From NCBI GenBank assembly GCA_963710675.1, contig CAVQBE010000027.1:307855-371854 (forward strand): a DNA stretch of 64,000 nucleotides, given 5' to 3'. Shown piece after piece: positions 56,700-64,000 of the stretch; the first letter of the stretch is position 1, and every line of letters begins with the position of its first letter. The notes beneath the pieces were generated by a model. It was not told the origin of the DNA, ran no database searches, and saw only the letters and a list, made by a program, of their open reading frames with translations. This stretch comes from JACCZX01 sp963710675 (lineage in GTDB: Bacteria > Pseudomonadota > Gammaproteobacteria > Burkholderiales > Burkholderiaceae_F). The position numbers and the translations under genes are program-made.

Positions 56700-57011
56700 A
56701 TGACCGAGCGTGCGGCGCAGCACGTCGCGGGGTATCTCGCAAAGCGCGGCCGCGGCATCGGGCTGCGGCTTGGTGTGCGTACGACCGGATGCTCGGGCAT
56801 GGCGTACAAGCTCGAATACGCCGACGTTGCACAGCCCGAGGATCGACAGTTCGAAAGTCACGGCGTGAAGATCTTCGTCGACCCGAAAAGCCTGGCGTAC
56901 ATCGACGGCACCGAGCTCGATTTCGCGCGCGAAGGATTGAACGAAGGTTTCAAATTCAATAACCCGAGGGAAAAGAACCGCTGCGGTTGCGGTGAGTCCT
57001 TCAACATCTGA
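56700..57011 (+). CDS. iscA: Fe-S cluster carrier/insertion protein IscA
   Basis: This A-type carrier of 103 residues has ligands in R-T-T-G-C-S-G-M and R-C-G-C-G-E-S-F-N-I. The first residues (M-T-E-R-A-A-Q-H-V) match the family start. The REP-like repeat separates it from iscU by about 90 bp, yet the operon order is kept. Confidence 0.95.
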   Translation: MTERAAQHVAGYLAKRGRGIGLRLGVRTTGCSGMAYKLEYADVAQPEDRQFESHGVKIFVDPKSLAYIDGTELDFAREGLNEGFKFNNPREKNRCGCGESFNI

Positions 57012-57037
57012 TCAAGGGCGCGTCCCGGCGCGCTGGC

Positions 57038-57580
57038 ATGCTCCTTCCTCCGGATCACTTCCAACTGTTTGATTTGCCAGCGCGCTTCGCGCTCGACCTG
57101 GCCGCGCTCGATAACGCGTACCGAAGCGTGCAGGGGCACGTTCATCCCGACCGCTTTGCTGCCGGCACCGCTGCCGAGAACCGCGTCGCGATGCAATGGG
57201 CAACGCAGGCCAACGAGGCTTATCGAACCTTGAAGTCGCCGCTGAAACGCGCTGCATATCTGTGCGAGCGCGCCGGCGCTCCGATCGACGCCGAATCGAA
57301 CACGTCGATGCCGGCCGAATTTCTGATGCAGCAGCTGCAGTGGCGTGAAGCGCTGGACGATGCGCGTGACAAACGCGACCGTGCTTCATTGCAGGCGCTG
57401 GACGACGACATGGCCGGTGCGCGCGACCGTTTGCTCGCGGAAATCGGCTGCGCGCTCGACATTGATTCCGATCCCGCACGCGCCGCTTCGCTGGTGCGGC
57501 AGCTGATGTTCATCGAGAAGTTCGGAACCGAGATTGCATCCGCGGTAGAAGCATTGCGCGACAGCCGCGCGTCGGCGTAA
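57038..57580 (+). CDS. hscB: Fe-S co-chaperone HscB
   Basis: HscB is a J-domain partner that delivers IscU to HscA. The 180-residue protein has an N-terminal J-domain with the H-P-D motif (V-H-P-D-R-F) and a C-terminal helical IscU-binding domain. The stop overlaps the hscA start (TAATGG). Confidence 0.94.
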   Translation: MLLPPDHFQLFDLPARFALDLAALDNAYRSVQGHVHPDRFAAGTAAENRVAMQWATQANEAYRTLKSPLKRAAYLCERAGAPIDAESNTSMPAEFLMQQLQWREALDDARDKRDRASLQALDDDMAGARDRLLAEIGCALDIDSDPARAASLVRQLMFIEKFGTEIASAVEALRDSRASA

Positions 57581-59466
57581 TGGCGCTGTTGCAGATCGCC
57601 GAGCCAGGGCAATCGACCGATCCGCATCGGCATCGGCTCGCGGTCGGAATCGATTTAGGCACGACCAACTCGTTGGTGGCCACCGTCCGTCACAGCATTC
57701 CTGTCGTACTCGATGACGCCGAAGGCCGCTCGCTGTTGCCATCCATAGTGCAGTTTCAGGGAAATGGAACAACCGAGGTCGGCTACGCGGCGCAGAAGCA
57801 GCAAGCGGTCGACGCGCGCAACACGGTGGTTTCGGTAAAGCGCCTGATGGGCCGCGGAATGCACGACGTCGAACACATCGAGAACATGCCGTATGACTTC
57901 GTCGACGCGCCCGGCATGGTGCAGCTTCGAACCGTGGCCGGCGTGCGAAGCCCGGTCGAAGTGTCCGCGGAGATCCTGAAGAAACTACGCAAGCGTGCCG
58001 AGCAGGCGCTCGGTGGCGATCTGATCGGCGCGGTCGTGACCGTCCCCGCGTACTTCGATGACGCGCAGCGGCAGGCAACCAAAGATGCTGCGAGGCTGGC
58101 AGGACTCAACGTGCTGCGCCTGTTGAGTGAGCCGACTGCGGCCGCGGTCGCGTACGGGCTCGATCACGGCGCTCAGGGAATGTATGCCGTCTACGACCTT
58201 GGCGGCGGAACGTTCGACATTTCGATTCTTCGGCTGACCAAGGGCGTGTTTGAAGTGCTCGCGACCGGCGGTGACTCCGCGCTCGGCGGTGATGACTTCG
58301 ATCAGCGTGTTTTCTGCTGGCTGGTCGAGCACTCGAGACTGCTGCCATTGTCCGCGCAGGACACGCGGCTGTTGATGGTCAAGGCGCGCGAGGCGAAGGA
58401 GCGTATGTCCGCCGAGCCCGAAGTGCGGGTGAACGCAGTGCTGTCGACCGGCGAAGTCATCGACCAGACGCTGACCAGCCGCGACTTCGTTCAGATGACG
58501 CAACCGCTGGTGCAGAAGACACTCGCTGCCTGCCGTAATGCGCTGCGTGATGCCGGCCTCAAGATCAGCGAGATCGACGGCGTGGTGATGGTCGGCGGGG
58601 CGACGCGCATGCCCCACGTGCGACACGCGGTCGGTGAGTTCTTCGGTCAGGCGCCATTGACGAACATCGATCCGGACAAAGTGGTCGCGCTGGGCGCGGC
58701 GATTCAGGCGAACTTGCTCGCCGGCAACCGGGCGGCCGGTGACGATTGGCTGCTGCTCGATGTGATCCCGCTATCGCTCGGGCTGGAAACAATGGGCGGC
58801 CTGGTCGAAAAGATCATCGAGCGCAATTCGACGATTCCCGTCGCACGTGCGCAGGAGTTCACGACCTTCAAGGACGGGCAAACCGCGATCGCGATTCACG
58901 TCGTGCAAGGGGAGCGCGAGCTCGTCTCCGACTGCCGCTCGCTGGCGCGCTTCGAACTGCGCGGCATTCCGCCGATGCCGGCGGGCGCCGCACGAGTCCG
59001 CGTCACCTTTCAGGTCGACGCCGATGGCTTGCTCGACGTCAACGCACTCGAGGTCGACAGCGGCGTGCAGGCGTCGATCGTCGTCAAGCCGTCATATGGG
59101 CTGGCCGACGACGACATCACACGCATGCTGCAGGAATCGTTCGGCTCAGCCGACGACGATATGCGCAAACGCGCGCTGCGCGAGCAGCAGGTCGATGCGC
59201 AAAGGTTGATCGAAGCAACGAAAGCCGCGCTCGCATCCGACGCCGATCTGCTCGCTTCGGATGAGCGCGCGGAGGTGGACGCGCTGATCGCGGCGCTCAA
59301 CGATCGGGCGCAGGGCGATGATCCGGGCGCGATCAAGGCTTCGATCGAAGCGCTGGCCAAGGCGACCGACGACTTCGCCGCGCGCCGGATGGATCGCTCG
59401 ATTCGTGCGGCGCTCGCAGGCCGGCGCATCGACGATCTCGCGAGCGTAGGCCGCGCCGCTAAATAA
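57580..59466 (+). CDS. hscA: Fe-S assembly Hsp70 chaperone HscA
   Basis: This Hsp70-type ATPase of 628 residues is dedicated to IscU. It has G-I-D-L-G-T-T-N-S-L, D-L-G-G-G-T-F-D-I-S and V-G-G-A-T-R-M-P in the nucleotide domain, and a short HscA-type substrate domain and lid. It is intact with no frame break. Confidence 0.95.
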   Translation: MALLQIAEPGQSTDPHRHRLAVGIDLGTTNSLVATVRHSIPVVLDDAEGRSLLPSIVQFQGNGTTEVGYAAQKQQAVDARNTVVSVKRLMGRGMHDVEHIENMPYDFVDAPGMVQLRTVAGVRSPVEVSAEILKKLRKRAEQALGGDLIGAVVTVPAYFDDAQRQATKDAARLAGLNVLRLLSEPTAAAVAYGLDHGAQGMYAVYDLGGGTFDISILRLTKGVFEVLATGGDSALGGDDFDQRVFCWLVEHSRLLPLSAQDTRLLMVKAREAKERMSAEPEVRVNAVLSTGEVIDQTLTSRDFVQMTQPLVQKTLAACRNALRDAGLKISEIDGVVMVGGATRMPHVRHAVGEFFGQAPLTNIDPDKVVALGAAIQANLLAGNRAAGDDWLLLDVIPLSLGLETMGGLVEKIIERNSTIPVARAQEFTTFKDGQTAIAIHVVQGERELVSDCRSLARFELRGIPPMPAGAARVRVTFQVDADGLLDVNALEVDSGVQASIVVKPSYGLADDDITRMLQESFGSADDDMRKRALREQQVDAQRLIEATKAALASDADLLASDERAEVDALIAALNDRAQGDDPGAIKASIEALAKATDDFAARRMDRSIRAALAGRRIDDLASVGRAAK

Positions 59467-59467
59467 C

Positions 59468-59821
59468 ATGCCAAAAATCACCGTGCTGCCGCACGCGGAA
59501 ATTTGCCCGCAGGGTGCAGAGTTCGAAGCGAAATCCGGTGTCTCGGTCGCGGACGCGTTGCTCGATCATCACGTCGATATCGAACACGCTTGCGGCAAGG
59601 TCGCGGCGTGCACCACTTGTCACTGCATCATTCGCAAGGGCTTCAATTCGCTGCCCGCGGCCGAGGACAACGAGGAAGACCTGCTCGACCGCGCCTGGGG
59701 GCTGACCCCGTTGTCGCGCCTATCGTGCCAGGCGATCTTGCAGAACGAAGATCTGACGATCGAGATTCCGAAGTACAGCATCAATCACGCCAAGGAAATC
59801 GAACAGAAAGAATCGTCATGA
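59468..59821 (+). CDS. fdx: ISC-type [2Fe-2S] ferredoxin
   Basis: This adrenodoxin-type ferredoxin of 117 residues provides electrons for cluster assembly. The four cysteines are in H-A-C-G-K-V-A-A-C-T-T-C and L-S-C-Q-A. It starts one base after hscA and overlaps iscX by 4 bp. Confidence 0.95.
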   Translation: MPKITVLPHAEICPQGAEFEAKSGVSVADALLDHHVDIEHACGKVAACTTCHCIIRKGFNSLPAAEDNEEDLLDRAWGLTPLSRLSCQAILQNEDLTIEIPKYSINHAKEIEQKESS

Positions 59822-60012
59822 AATGGATCGACTCGCTGGAAATCGCAATCGCTTTATCCGAGATGCACCCGGACATCGATCCGCGCACCGTGCGGTTCAC
59901 CGACCTGCACCGGTGGGTATGCGAGCTCGATGGTTTTTCGGATGATCCGAACCGCTCGGGAGAGAAGATTCTGGAAGCGATCCAGATGGCGTGGATCGAC
60001 GAGGTTTCTTAG
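59818..60012 (+). CDS. iscX: Fe-S assembly adaptor IscX
   Basis: IscX is a small acidic protein (64 residues) that binds IscS and tunes its activity. D-I-D-P-R-T-V-R-F-T-D-L-H, L-D-G-F-S-D-D-P-N-R-S-G-E and the tail A-W-I-D-E are diagnostic. It ends the isc operon and the conserved part of the window. Confidence 0.94.
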   Translation: MKWIDSLEIAIALSEMHPDIDPRTVRFTDLHRWVCELDGFSDDPNRSGEKILEAIQMAWIDEVS

Positions 60013-60038
60013 TCGGAGTGAAGGAGACGTGAACAGCG

Positions 60039-60080
60039 TCAAAGTTTGCCTTCGTAATTAAGGCTATTGCGTAACTTTGA
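60039..60080 (+). terminator. Nested hairpin after iscX
   Basis: TCAAAGTT (60039-60046) pairs with AACTTTGA (60073-60080), and GCCTT (60048-60052) pairs with AAGGC (60060-60064) inside it. No T run follows, so it is only a candidate Rho-independent end of the isc operon, or a boundary structure of the accessory segment. Confidence 0.35.
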
Positions 60081-60234
60081 TCAGCATGTTCACCGCATAG
60101 GGCTGCTTGCGGCCAATTGCCGACCTAAGCGCGGTCGACGAGAATCGCTTGTAAGCAGACACGCGGAGATTCGGGCACGAACCCCGACTAGCTACAAGTG
60201 GACTAGAGCGCGGCCTCCGCTAAAAGGAGTGAGC

Positions 60235-60933
60235 ATGACTATTCATCGAAAGCGCACGCAAGACCCTTGGATCATTCGGAACCTTTATGCGTTGCTCATT
60301 TCGCTCGCGGTACTCGCCGCGCTATTCATTGCTACGGTCCTATGGTCCTACGGCCATATATTCGGGAGTGTGACAACGGAGCACGCTAGATGGGCTCAAT
60401 TTGGAGCCTTCGTCGGAGGCAGTCTGGGCCCCACGCTTTCTTTATTGGCTCTATTGGGGACACTTATGGCATTGTGGTCATCGGTCCATGAACTTCGCCG
60501 CAAGCAACGGGATGACGAGGAGGAGGAAGCAGAGAAGCGTGTATTGGTCTGCAAGCTACTTAGGGATGAAATTACTGAGCGTTGGCAGAAGCAAATCGCT
60601 CCAGATCTTGATGTCTTGAAGCAAATGCCACCTCTTAAAGCGGCAAACGACTTTGTGCACGATAAGCGCATCGTTTCGGACGACATGATCGTTTTCAAGC
60701 TAATCGGCACGTCCTTTTCCGATTACTACTTCCTCAAAGACCCCATGCTTCTATCAGAGATAATCCATGGACATGTTCTGATGCGGGATCTAGTGGATCT
60801 TCAAACGCTGGTAAAAGTATGCTTGGTGAAGGATTCGAATTGGGTTGAGAACTCTTTCCATGACCGGCTTGGTGAGCTATTAAGTGCAATGAACGCACGG
60901 TACGAGTCGGTTCTGTCGAAAATTTCGATTTAG
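60235..60933 (+). CDS. Two-TM membrane protein resembling putative phage abortive-infection proteins
   Basis: The 232-residue protein has two N-terminal membrane segments (about 18-40 and 52-77), then a charged cytoplasmic coil (R-R-K-Q-R-D-D-E-E-E-E-A-E-K-R) and a helical domain. The stretch W-A-Q-F-G-A-F-V-G-G-S-L-G-P-T-L-S-L-L-A-L-L closely follows the pattern of the putative phage abortive infection (putAbiC-type) family (FGxFxGG-x-L-x-P-x-L-S-x-L). The ATG at 60235 has a perfect AAAGGAG. Codon and base use is less GC-rich than the upstream genes. Function is inferred from this pattern only. Confidence 0.65.
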   Translation: MTIHRKRTQDPWIIRNLYALLISLAVLAALFIATVLWSYGHIFGSVTTEHARWAQFGAFVGGSLGPTLSLLALLGTLMALWSSVHELRRKQRDDEEEEAEKRVLVCKLLRDEITERWQKQIAPDLDVLKQMPPLKAANDFVHDKRIVSDDMIVFKLIGTSFSDYYFLKDPMLLSEIIHGHVLMRDLVDLQTLVKVCLVKDSNWVENSFHDRLGELLSAMNARYESVLSKISI

Positions 60934-61600
60934 GTCCCACACGGTCACTTCTGAGGTTTCCGTCGGCGTGTGTGGCAATGGTTAGCGCTGTTAGACCCTT
61001 GGGCACTCGGAGTCTGGGCCTTGCCGCAAAGCCAATGTCCGCTAAAAGGGGGTCGAACTCCATAGAAGCGGACTTGTCCGCTTAAGAAGAATCCGCGATC
61101 CATTTCTGTCGGCTGAGCTGGGCGCTCGCGAGCGGCGCGGCGGCAATCAAAGAGGCCCGCACAACGCGCGTTGCCGGGCCTCATGCCGAGTTCCAGACTT
61201 CCGGTGAAGCGCAGGAGACCTGCGCGGCGAAATTTGCGGCCTTTAGGGGTCGATGGAGCTTCTTTCGGCAAGGATGAGCATCCCCCTTCGGCCCGCCACT
61301 GTCAATGCAATTCATGGCGTACGCCAACGGCTGCCTGCCATCGCTATTGAGCAACGCGGAGGAACGTCTCCCTATGAGCGTTAGCGTTAAGTCGCGAATC
61401 GGCCAGTAGCAGACCTTGGCCTCGCGCTGGCAAATGTGCGCAAAAGCGGACACTATTGAACGCTCGCCTCGTTCGATCGGATGAGGTGCGTGACATCGCG
61501 ACACGAAATCAGAGAAGTAGACTCGCGGACGAAGGTGGTCATGAAAAAGCAACAATCAACCGCGACTTGTTGGCCCCCTGCAACTTGAGGAGCGACTGAC
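60934..61600. other. Non-coding accessory gap (667 bp)
   Basis: No ORF on either strand looks like a protein I recognise. It holds a strong hairpin (61152-61182) and an AGCGGAC-TT-GTCCGCT palindrome (61067-61082), with further single copies of the 7-mer nearby (61037, 61445). It may be remnants of lost genes. Confidence 0.5.
61152..61182 (-). terminator. Strong hairpin in accessory gap
   Basis: GAGGCCCG (61152-61159) pairs with CGGGCCTC (61175-61182), enclosing CAACGC/GCGTTG. On the minus strand the stem is followed by CTTTGATT, a weak T tract, so it would fit a minus-strand terminator although no minus-strand gene is assigned. Confidence 0.4.
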
Positions 61601-61834
61601 GTGCCAAAGCTATACAACGTACAAACGGGTGAGCTACTCGGAGTTGTCTCCGCCTCGGATGTCCAGACACTCATCGACCAACTTGAAGAAGAGCACCGCA
61701 CTGATAAGGATTACTTCATCAATCCGACGACGATTGATCTAATAGGCGAAGCCGGCGCCTCACACGATCTCGTGACGCTGCTACGCAAAGCCGTCGGTAA
61801 CACCGAGGGAATTGACGTCCGGTATGAGGAGTAG
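61601..61834 (+). CDS. Small conserved protein of unknown function (77 aa)
   Basis: It reads M-P-K-L-Y-N-V-Q-T-G-E-L-L-G, then L-I-D-Q-L-E-E-E-H, D-Y-F-I-N-P-T-T-I-D and L-L-R-K-A-V-G, ending R-Y-E-E. I recall a widespread family of similar small acidic proteins with the pattern LxxLIDQLEEE...DYYIN, but it has no known function. The GTG start has TTGAGGAG upstream (about 61585-61592). Confidence 0.7.
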   Translation: MPKLYNVQTGELLGVVSASDVQTLIDQLEEEHRTDKDYFINPTTIDLIGEAGASHDLVTLLRKAVGNTEGIDVRYEE

Positions 61835-61924
61835 TTAATTTGCATTAGGCGTTACCGTCGCCATTACGAACCGGCACAAGCGCATTGGCTGAGTTCACGT
61901 TAGCAACCCTTACCTGACGCGACC

Positions 61925-62908
61925 GTGCTCGGACTCTTTCGAAAGCAGCGAGCATCAAGCAGAGTCGTACGCACTCCCATGGCAACACCATTGCCGTGGC
62001 GACCAGAAGCAACTCTACCGATACCTGATTGGGATCAACTCGAACAGCCTGCAGACGCTAGTGCCGAGCAGCTGCATGCGTTCTGGGCTACCGCAGCCTT
62101 CACCTGGCTGTCTGATCTAAGTGCTCGCCTGGGTGACGGATACGCGATCGCCGAATCTGACTCCTTCATGCTGTTAGGCGCGCTTTCCGAACGGCAGCAA
62201 CAACTCGCGCTCGAATATGCCGAGAAGAGCCGGAATCGTGTGCTTAAGGTGCTGTCAGGCATCGCGGTGGACGAAGGCTATGGCAAGGACGTCATCATCG
62301 TCTTCAAGGACCAGGAGACCTACTACGAGTACACGTCCAACTATGACAATGAGGTACCGGCCGCCGAAGAGCTGTCATTTTCGGGAGGCATGTACATCAA
62401 TCGTGGATACGGGCACTTCGTGTTTGTGGCAGATGACTTGACGCTAATCGAGCCGGTCATTGCACATGAGCTCACCCATAGCATGATGTCGCACCTGCCG
62501 CTGCCACTGTGGATCAACGAAGGTATAGCGGTGAACACCGAGCGACGTCTATGTCCGCGAGAGCGAAGCCGATATACACCGCAGGAGGTGCGAGATAAGT
62601 TCGCACGCTTCTGGAACGAGGATACGATTCAGGAGTTCTGGTCGGGAAAGTCTTGGCGCCGGCCGGACGAAGGCAATAGCCTTAGCTACGAGTTGGCAAC
62701 GACGTTTATTGGTCTTGCTTCACGCGACGATTGGGAACAGTTCGTGGCGTTCGTCAATGCATCAGATTGGGTCGATGCCGGCGATGCGGCCGCTGCTGAA
62801 CACCTCGGTTACGGCGTAGCAAACCTAGCTGAAGCCGTGCTTGGTCCGGGGAATTGGCAGCCGGAGCCTTCTCGTTGGGAGAGCGGAGCGGAGCGAGATA
62901 GGCTGTGA
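61925..62908 (+). CDS. Gluzincin-type zinc metallopeptidase-like protein
   Basis: The 327-residue protein has V-I-A-H-E-L-T-H-S-M-M-S-H (HEXXH zinc motif, about residue 180) followed by L-P-L-W-I-N-E-G-I-A, where the Glu of N-E-G is the likely third ligand, the peptidase MA-like arrangement. No signal peptide is obvious; the start M-L-G-L-F-R-K-Q-R is basic. The substrate is unknown. The GTG at 61925 is one option; M-A-T-P-L-P at about residue 19 is another. Confidence 0.7.
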   Translation: MLGLFRKQRASSRVVRTPMATPLPWRPEATLPIPDWDQLEQPADASAEQLHAFWATAAFTWLSDLSARLGDGYAIAESDSFMLLGALSERQQQLALEYAEKSRNRVLKVLSGIAVDEGYGKDVIIVFKDQETYYEYTSNYDNEVPAAEELSFSGGMYINRGYGHFVFVADDLTLIEPVIAHELTHSMMSHLPLPLWINEGIAVNTERRLCPRERSRYTPQEVRDKFARFWNEDTIQEFWSGKSWRRPDEGNSLSYELATTFIGLASRDDWEQFVAFVNASDWVDAGDAAAAEHLGYGVANLAEAVLGPGNWQPEPSRWESGAERDRL

Positions 62909-62951
62909 CGGCTGAAATCGGCCATAAGCGGTCATCTCCTTTTCTTCGCAA

Positions 62952-63221
62952 ATGACCTTAGCGCTGACGCTAGCAATAGCTGCCCTTCTGGTTCTTAATG
63001 GAGCGGCCTCATTGGCGGTATGGAAGTGCCATCTATACAGCCCAGCGCAATGTCGCAGTCAATTCGCAATCATTTGGATGCTGCCATTGGTCGGTGCTTT
63101 GATTGTTCTCGTTGCGTTGAAATCGGCTAGGGAAGATGCACGAAGGCATCGAATACTGAGAAATGAGCCGGACAACGCGCCCGACAACTTTAGTCAGCGA
63201 AGTGCTGCGGATGATGACTAG
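62952..63221 (+). CDS. Small two-helix membrane protein (89 aa)
   Basis: Two hydrophobic segments are visible (A-L-T-L-A-I-A-A-L-L-V-L and I-W-M-L-P-L-V-G-A-L-I-V-L-V-A-L), with a charged tail. The second resembles the membrane anchor pattern I-W-x-L-P-L-x-G-A-L-I-x of PLDc_N-like anchors, but nothing more is identifiable. There is no clear ribosome site upstream. Confidence 0.55.
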   Translation: MTLALTLAIAALLVLNGAASLAVWKCHLYSPAQCRSQFAIIWMLPLVGALIVLVALKSAREDARRHRILRNEPDNAPDNFSQRSAADDD

Positions 63222-63410
63222 CGGCCATAACCGGCCAGCATCGTGTTCGTTGACGCCTACCCGCTCGCTCAACACGGACACCTCCGCGGCAGCGCTTCGC
63301 GCGGGCCGCGGGTTGCCGCGCTTCGTTCAGTAGGCCGCAGTGATGGCCACGCCAAATCGCCGAAGCGTTCAGCCGCGAAGCGCCACGCGCAAATCGAAAA
63401 CATTTCGATC

Positions 63411-63860
63411 ATGGAGTCGGTGGGGCGCATGGGGCCACTAGGCCTGTGGGTCTATGCGGAGGCCTATCTGCGCGCCGGTAAAGCCGTGCCCGCGCCAACT
63501 GTTCCATTTGAGCCCACGCGGTACTTTCTCATCTGCCATTCAGTCGAACTCGGGCTGAAGGCTTTTCTCTCGGTCCAAGGGTCCACGATGCTCCAGCTGG
63601 CCGACTACGCATACGGTCACAATCTGGTGAGCATATTGGCCGCTGCGGAAAGCCAAGGGTTGTTCAGCACAGTGCCGCTGTCTACGGCGCAACTTGCCGA
63701 GATTACGAAGGCATCGGAATACTATGTGGGCAAAGTGTTCGAATATCCGGCAGTCGGCGAAGCTATCAGCGCATATCCATCGCTTCCGGACCTTACTACG
63801 TTGCTCGACGCAGCGGAGTTGCTCGTCAAGCACTTGGAGCAGCCGTGCAAGGCAGCGTAG
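63411..63860 (+). CDS. HEPN-like helical protein (149 aa)
   Basis: The protein reads R-Y-F-L-I-C-H-S-V-E-L-G-L-K-A-F-L followed by Y-G-H-N-L-V-S-I-L-A-A-A-E-S-Q-G-L. This helix pair with S-x-E-L-x-L-K-A and G-H-x-L is the pattern of HEPN-type domains found in accessory and defence-linked genes. No Rx4-6H catalytic motif was seen, so nuclease activity is unsupported. The internal ATG at 63411 is chosen because the upstream in-frame extension is low complexity and Arg-rich. Confidence 0.55.
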   Translation: MESVGRMGPLGLWVYAEAYLRAGKAVPAPTVPFEPTRYFLICHSVELGLKAFLSVQGSTMLQLADYAYGHNLVSILAAAESQGLFSTVPLSTAQLAEITKASEYYVGKVFEYPAVGEAISAYPSLPDLTTLLDAAELLVKHLEQPCKAA

Positions 63861-64000
63861 TAGAACTGCCCCCTAACAACCTTCGACATGGACGCACAAA
63901 TGCGCCGGTCAAGTCCGACGTTGAACGTCCGCTTTCAGGACGACCAGTTTCGTTTGGTCTAGGCGATCTCTCGTGACAGCTTTGGGTGGCGGATTCAACC
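63861..64000. other. Window end, no gene seen
   Basis: The last 140 bases hold no start with a recognisable protein. A GTCCGCT (63927-63933) copy of the 7-mer seen in the 61 kb gap is present. Confidence 0.4.

Noticed and set aside
61181..61555. Minus-strand ORF of 124 codons in the accessory gap.
   Set aside because: No recognisable domain, no ribosome site, and mixed composition; not enough to call a gene.
61037..63933. Recurring 7-mer GTCCGCT/AGCGGAC in the accessory segment as a functional repeat.
   Set aside because: The same 7-mer also occurs in conserved genes elsewhere (for example near 22875, 38768 and 54310), so its frequency is not clearly above chance.
60934..64000. Possible integron cassette array (same-strand unrelated genes; sites such as CCCTAAC and GTTGAAC at the end of the window, GTTAGAC near 60990).
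   Set aside because: No pair of RYYYAAC and GTTRRRY cores with the required inverted structure could be made at any gene junction, spacing is irregular, and no integrase is present.

Overview
The window looks like a chromosomal segment of a betaproteobacterium, most likely Burkholderiales. The evidence is GC-rich coding sequence and three gene orders typical of that group: scpB-rluB followed by rimP-nusA-infB-rbfA-truB; leuC-entericidin-leuD-leuB-asd-fimV-truA-trpF-trpB-trpA-accD-folC-SPOR-purF-metZ; and iscR-S-U-A-hscB-hscA-fdx-iscX. The assignment comes from recognising protein families and synteny by eye; no search was run.

Layout. (1) 1-0.1 kb: the 5' end of a LexA-like gene on the minus strand behind an SOS box. 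(2) 0.4-11 kb: chromosome segregation, 23S rRNA pseudouridylation and the transcription/translation-factor operon (rimP, nusA, infB, rbfA, truB), then typA. (3) 11-15 kb: small accessory genes (EamA transporter, DUF6496-like basic protein, zinc-ribbon protein, secreted methyltransferase, membrane protein, small basic protein, PNPOx-fold protein). (4) 15-20 kb: a cobalamin riboswitch followed by a B12 uptake operon (btuB, btuF, btuC, btuD). (5) 20-36 kb: mixed metabolism and envelope genes (dusA, FAD oxidoreductase, wrbA, yihY, metY, pip, an MFS/acyltransferase fusion, aroC, an M48 lipoprotein). (6) 37-54 kb: leucine, aspartate-family, tryptophan, fatty-acid, folate and purine genes, ending in a metZ gene behind a SAM-II-like riboswitch and terminator. 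(7) 54-60 kb: a complete Fe-S cluster assembly operon behind a promoter overlapped by an IscR-type palindrome. (8) 60-64 kb: a different, less GC-rich accessory segment of unrelated same-strand genes (a two-helix membrane protein resembling putative phage abortive-infection proteins, a small conserved protein, a zinc metallopeptidase, a small membrane protein, a HEPN-like protein).

Data quality is a dominant feature. About sixteen genes, many of them housekeeping (rimP, infB, truB, typA, btuF, dusA, aroC, leuB, fimV, trpB, trpA, folC, dedD, metZ, iscR), are interrupted by single-base frame changes while the protein continues convincingly in another frame. This pattern is better explained by uncorrected indel errors than by decay, so these genes are reported as single CDS spans with the breaks described.

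Non-coding structure includes two clear riboswitches, a structured leader with a terminator before rimP, REP-like GC-rich repeats (after rbfA and after iscU), a pair of inverted elements of about 190 bp before pip, and a 268-bp element with terminal inverted repeats between truA and trpF. No tRNA, rRNA, CRISPR array, transposase or integrase was seen.
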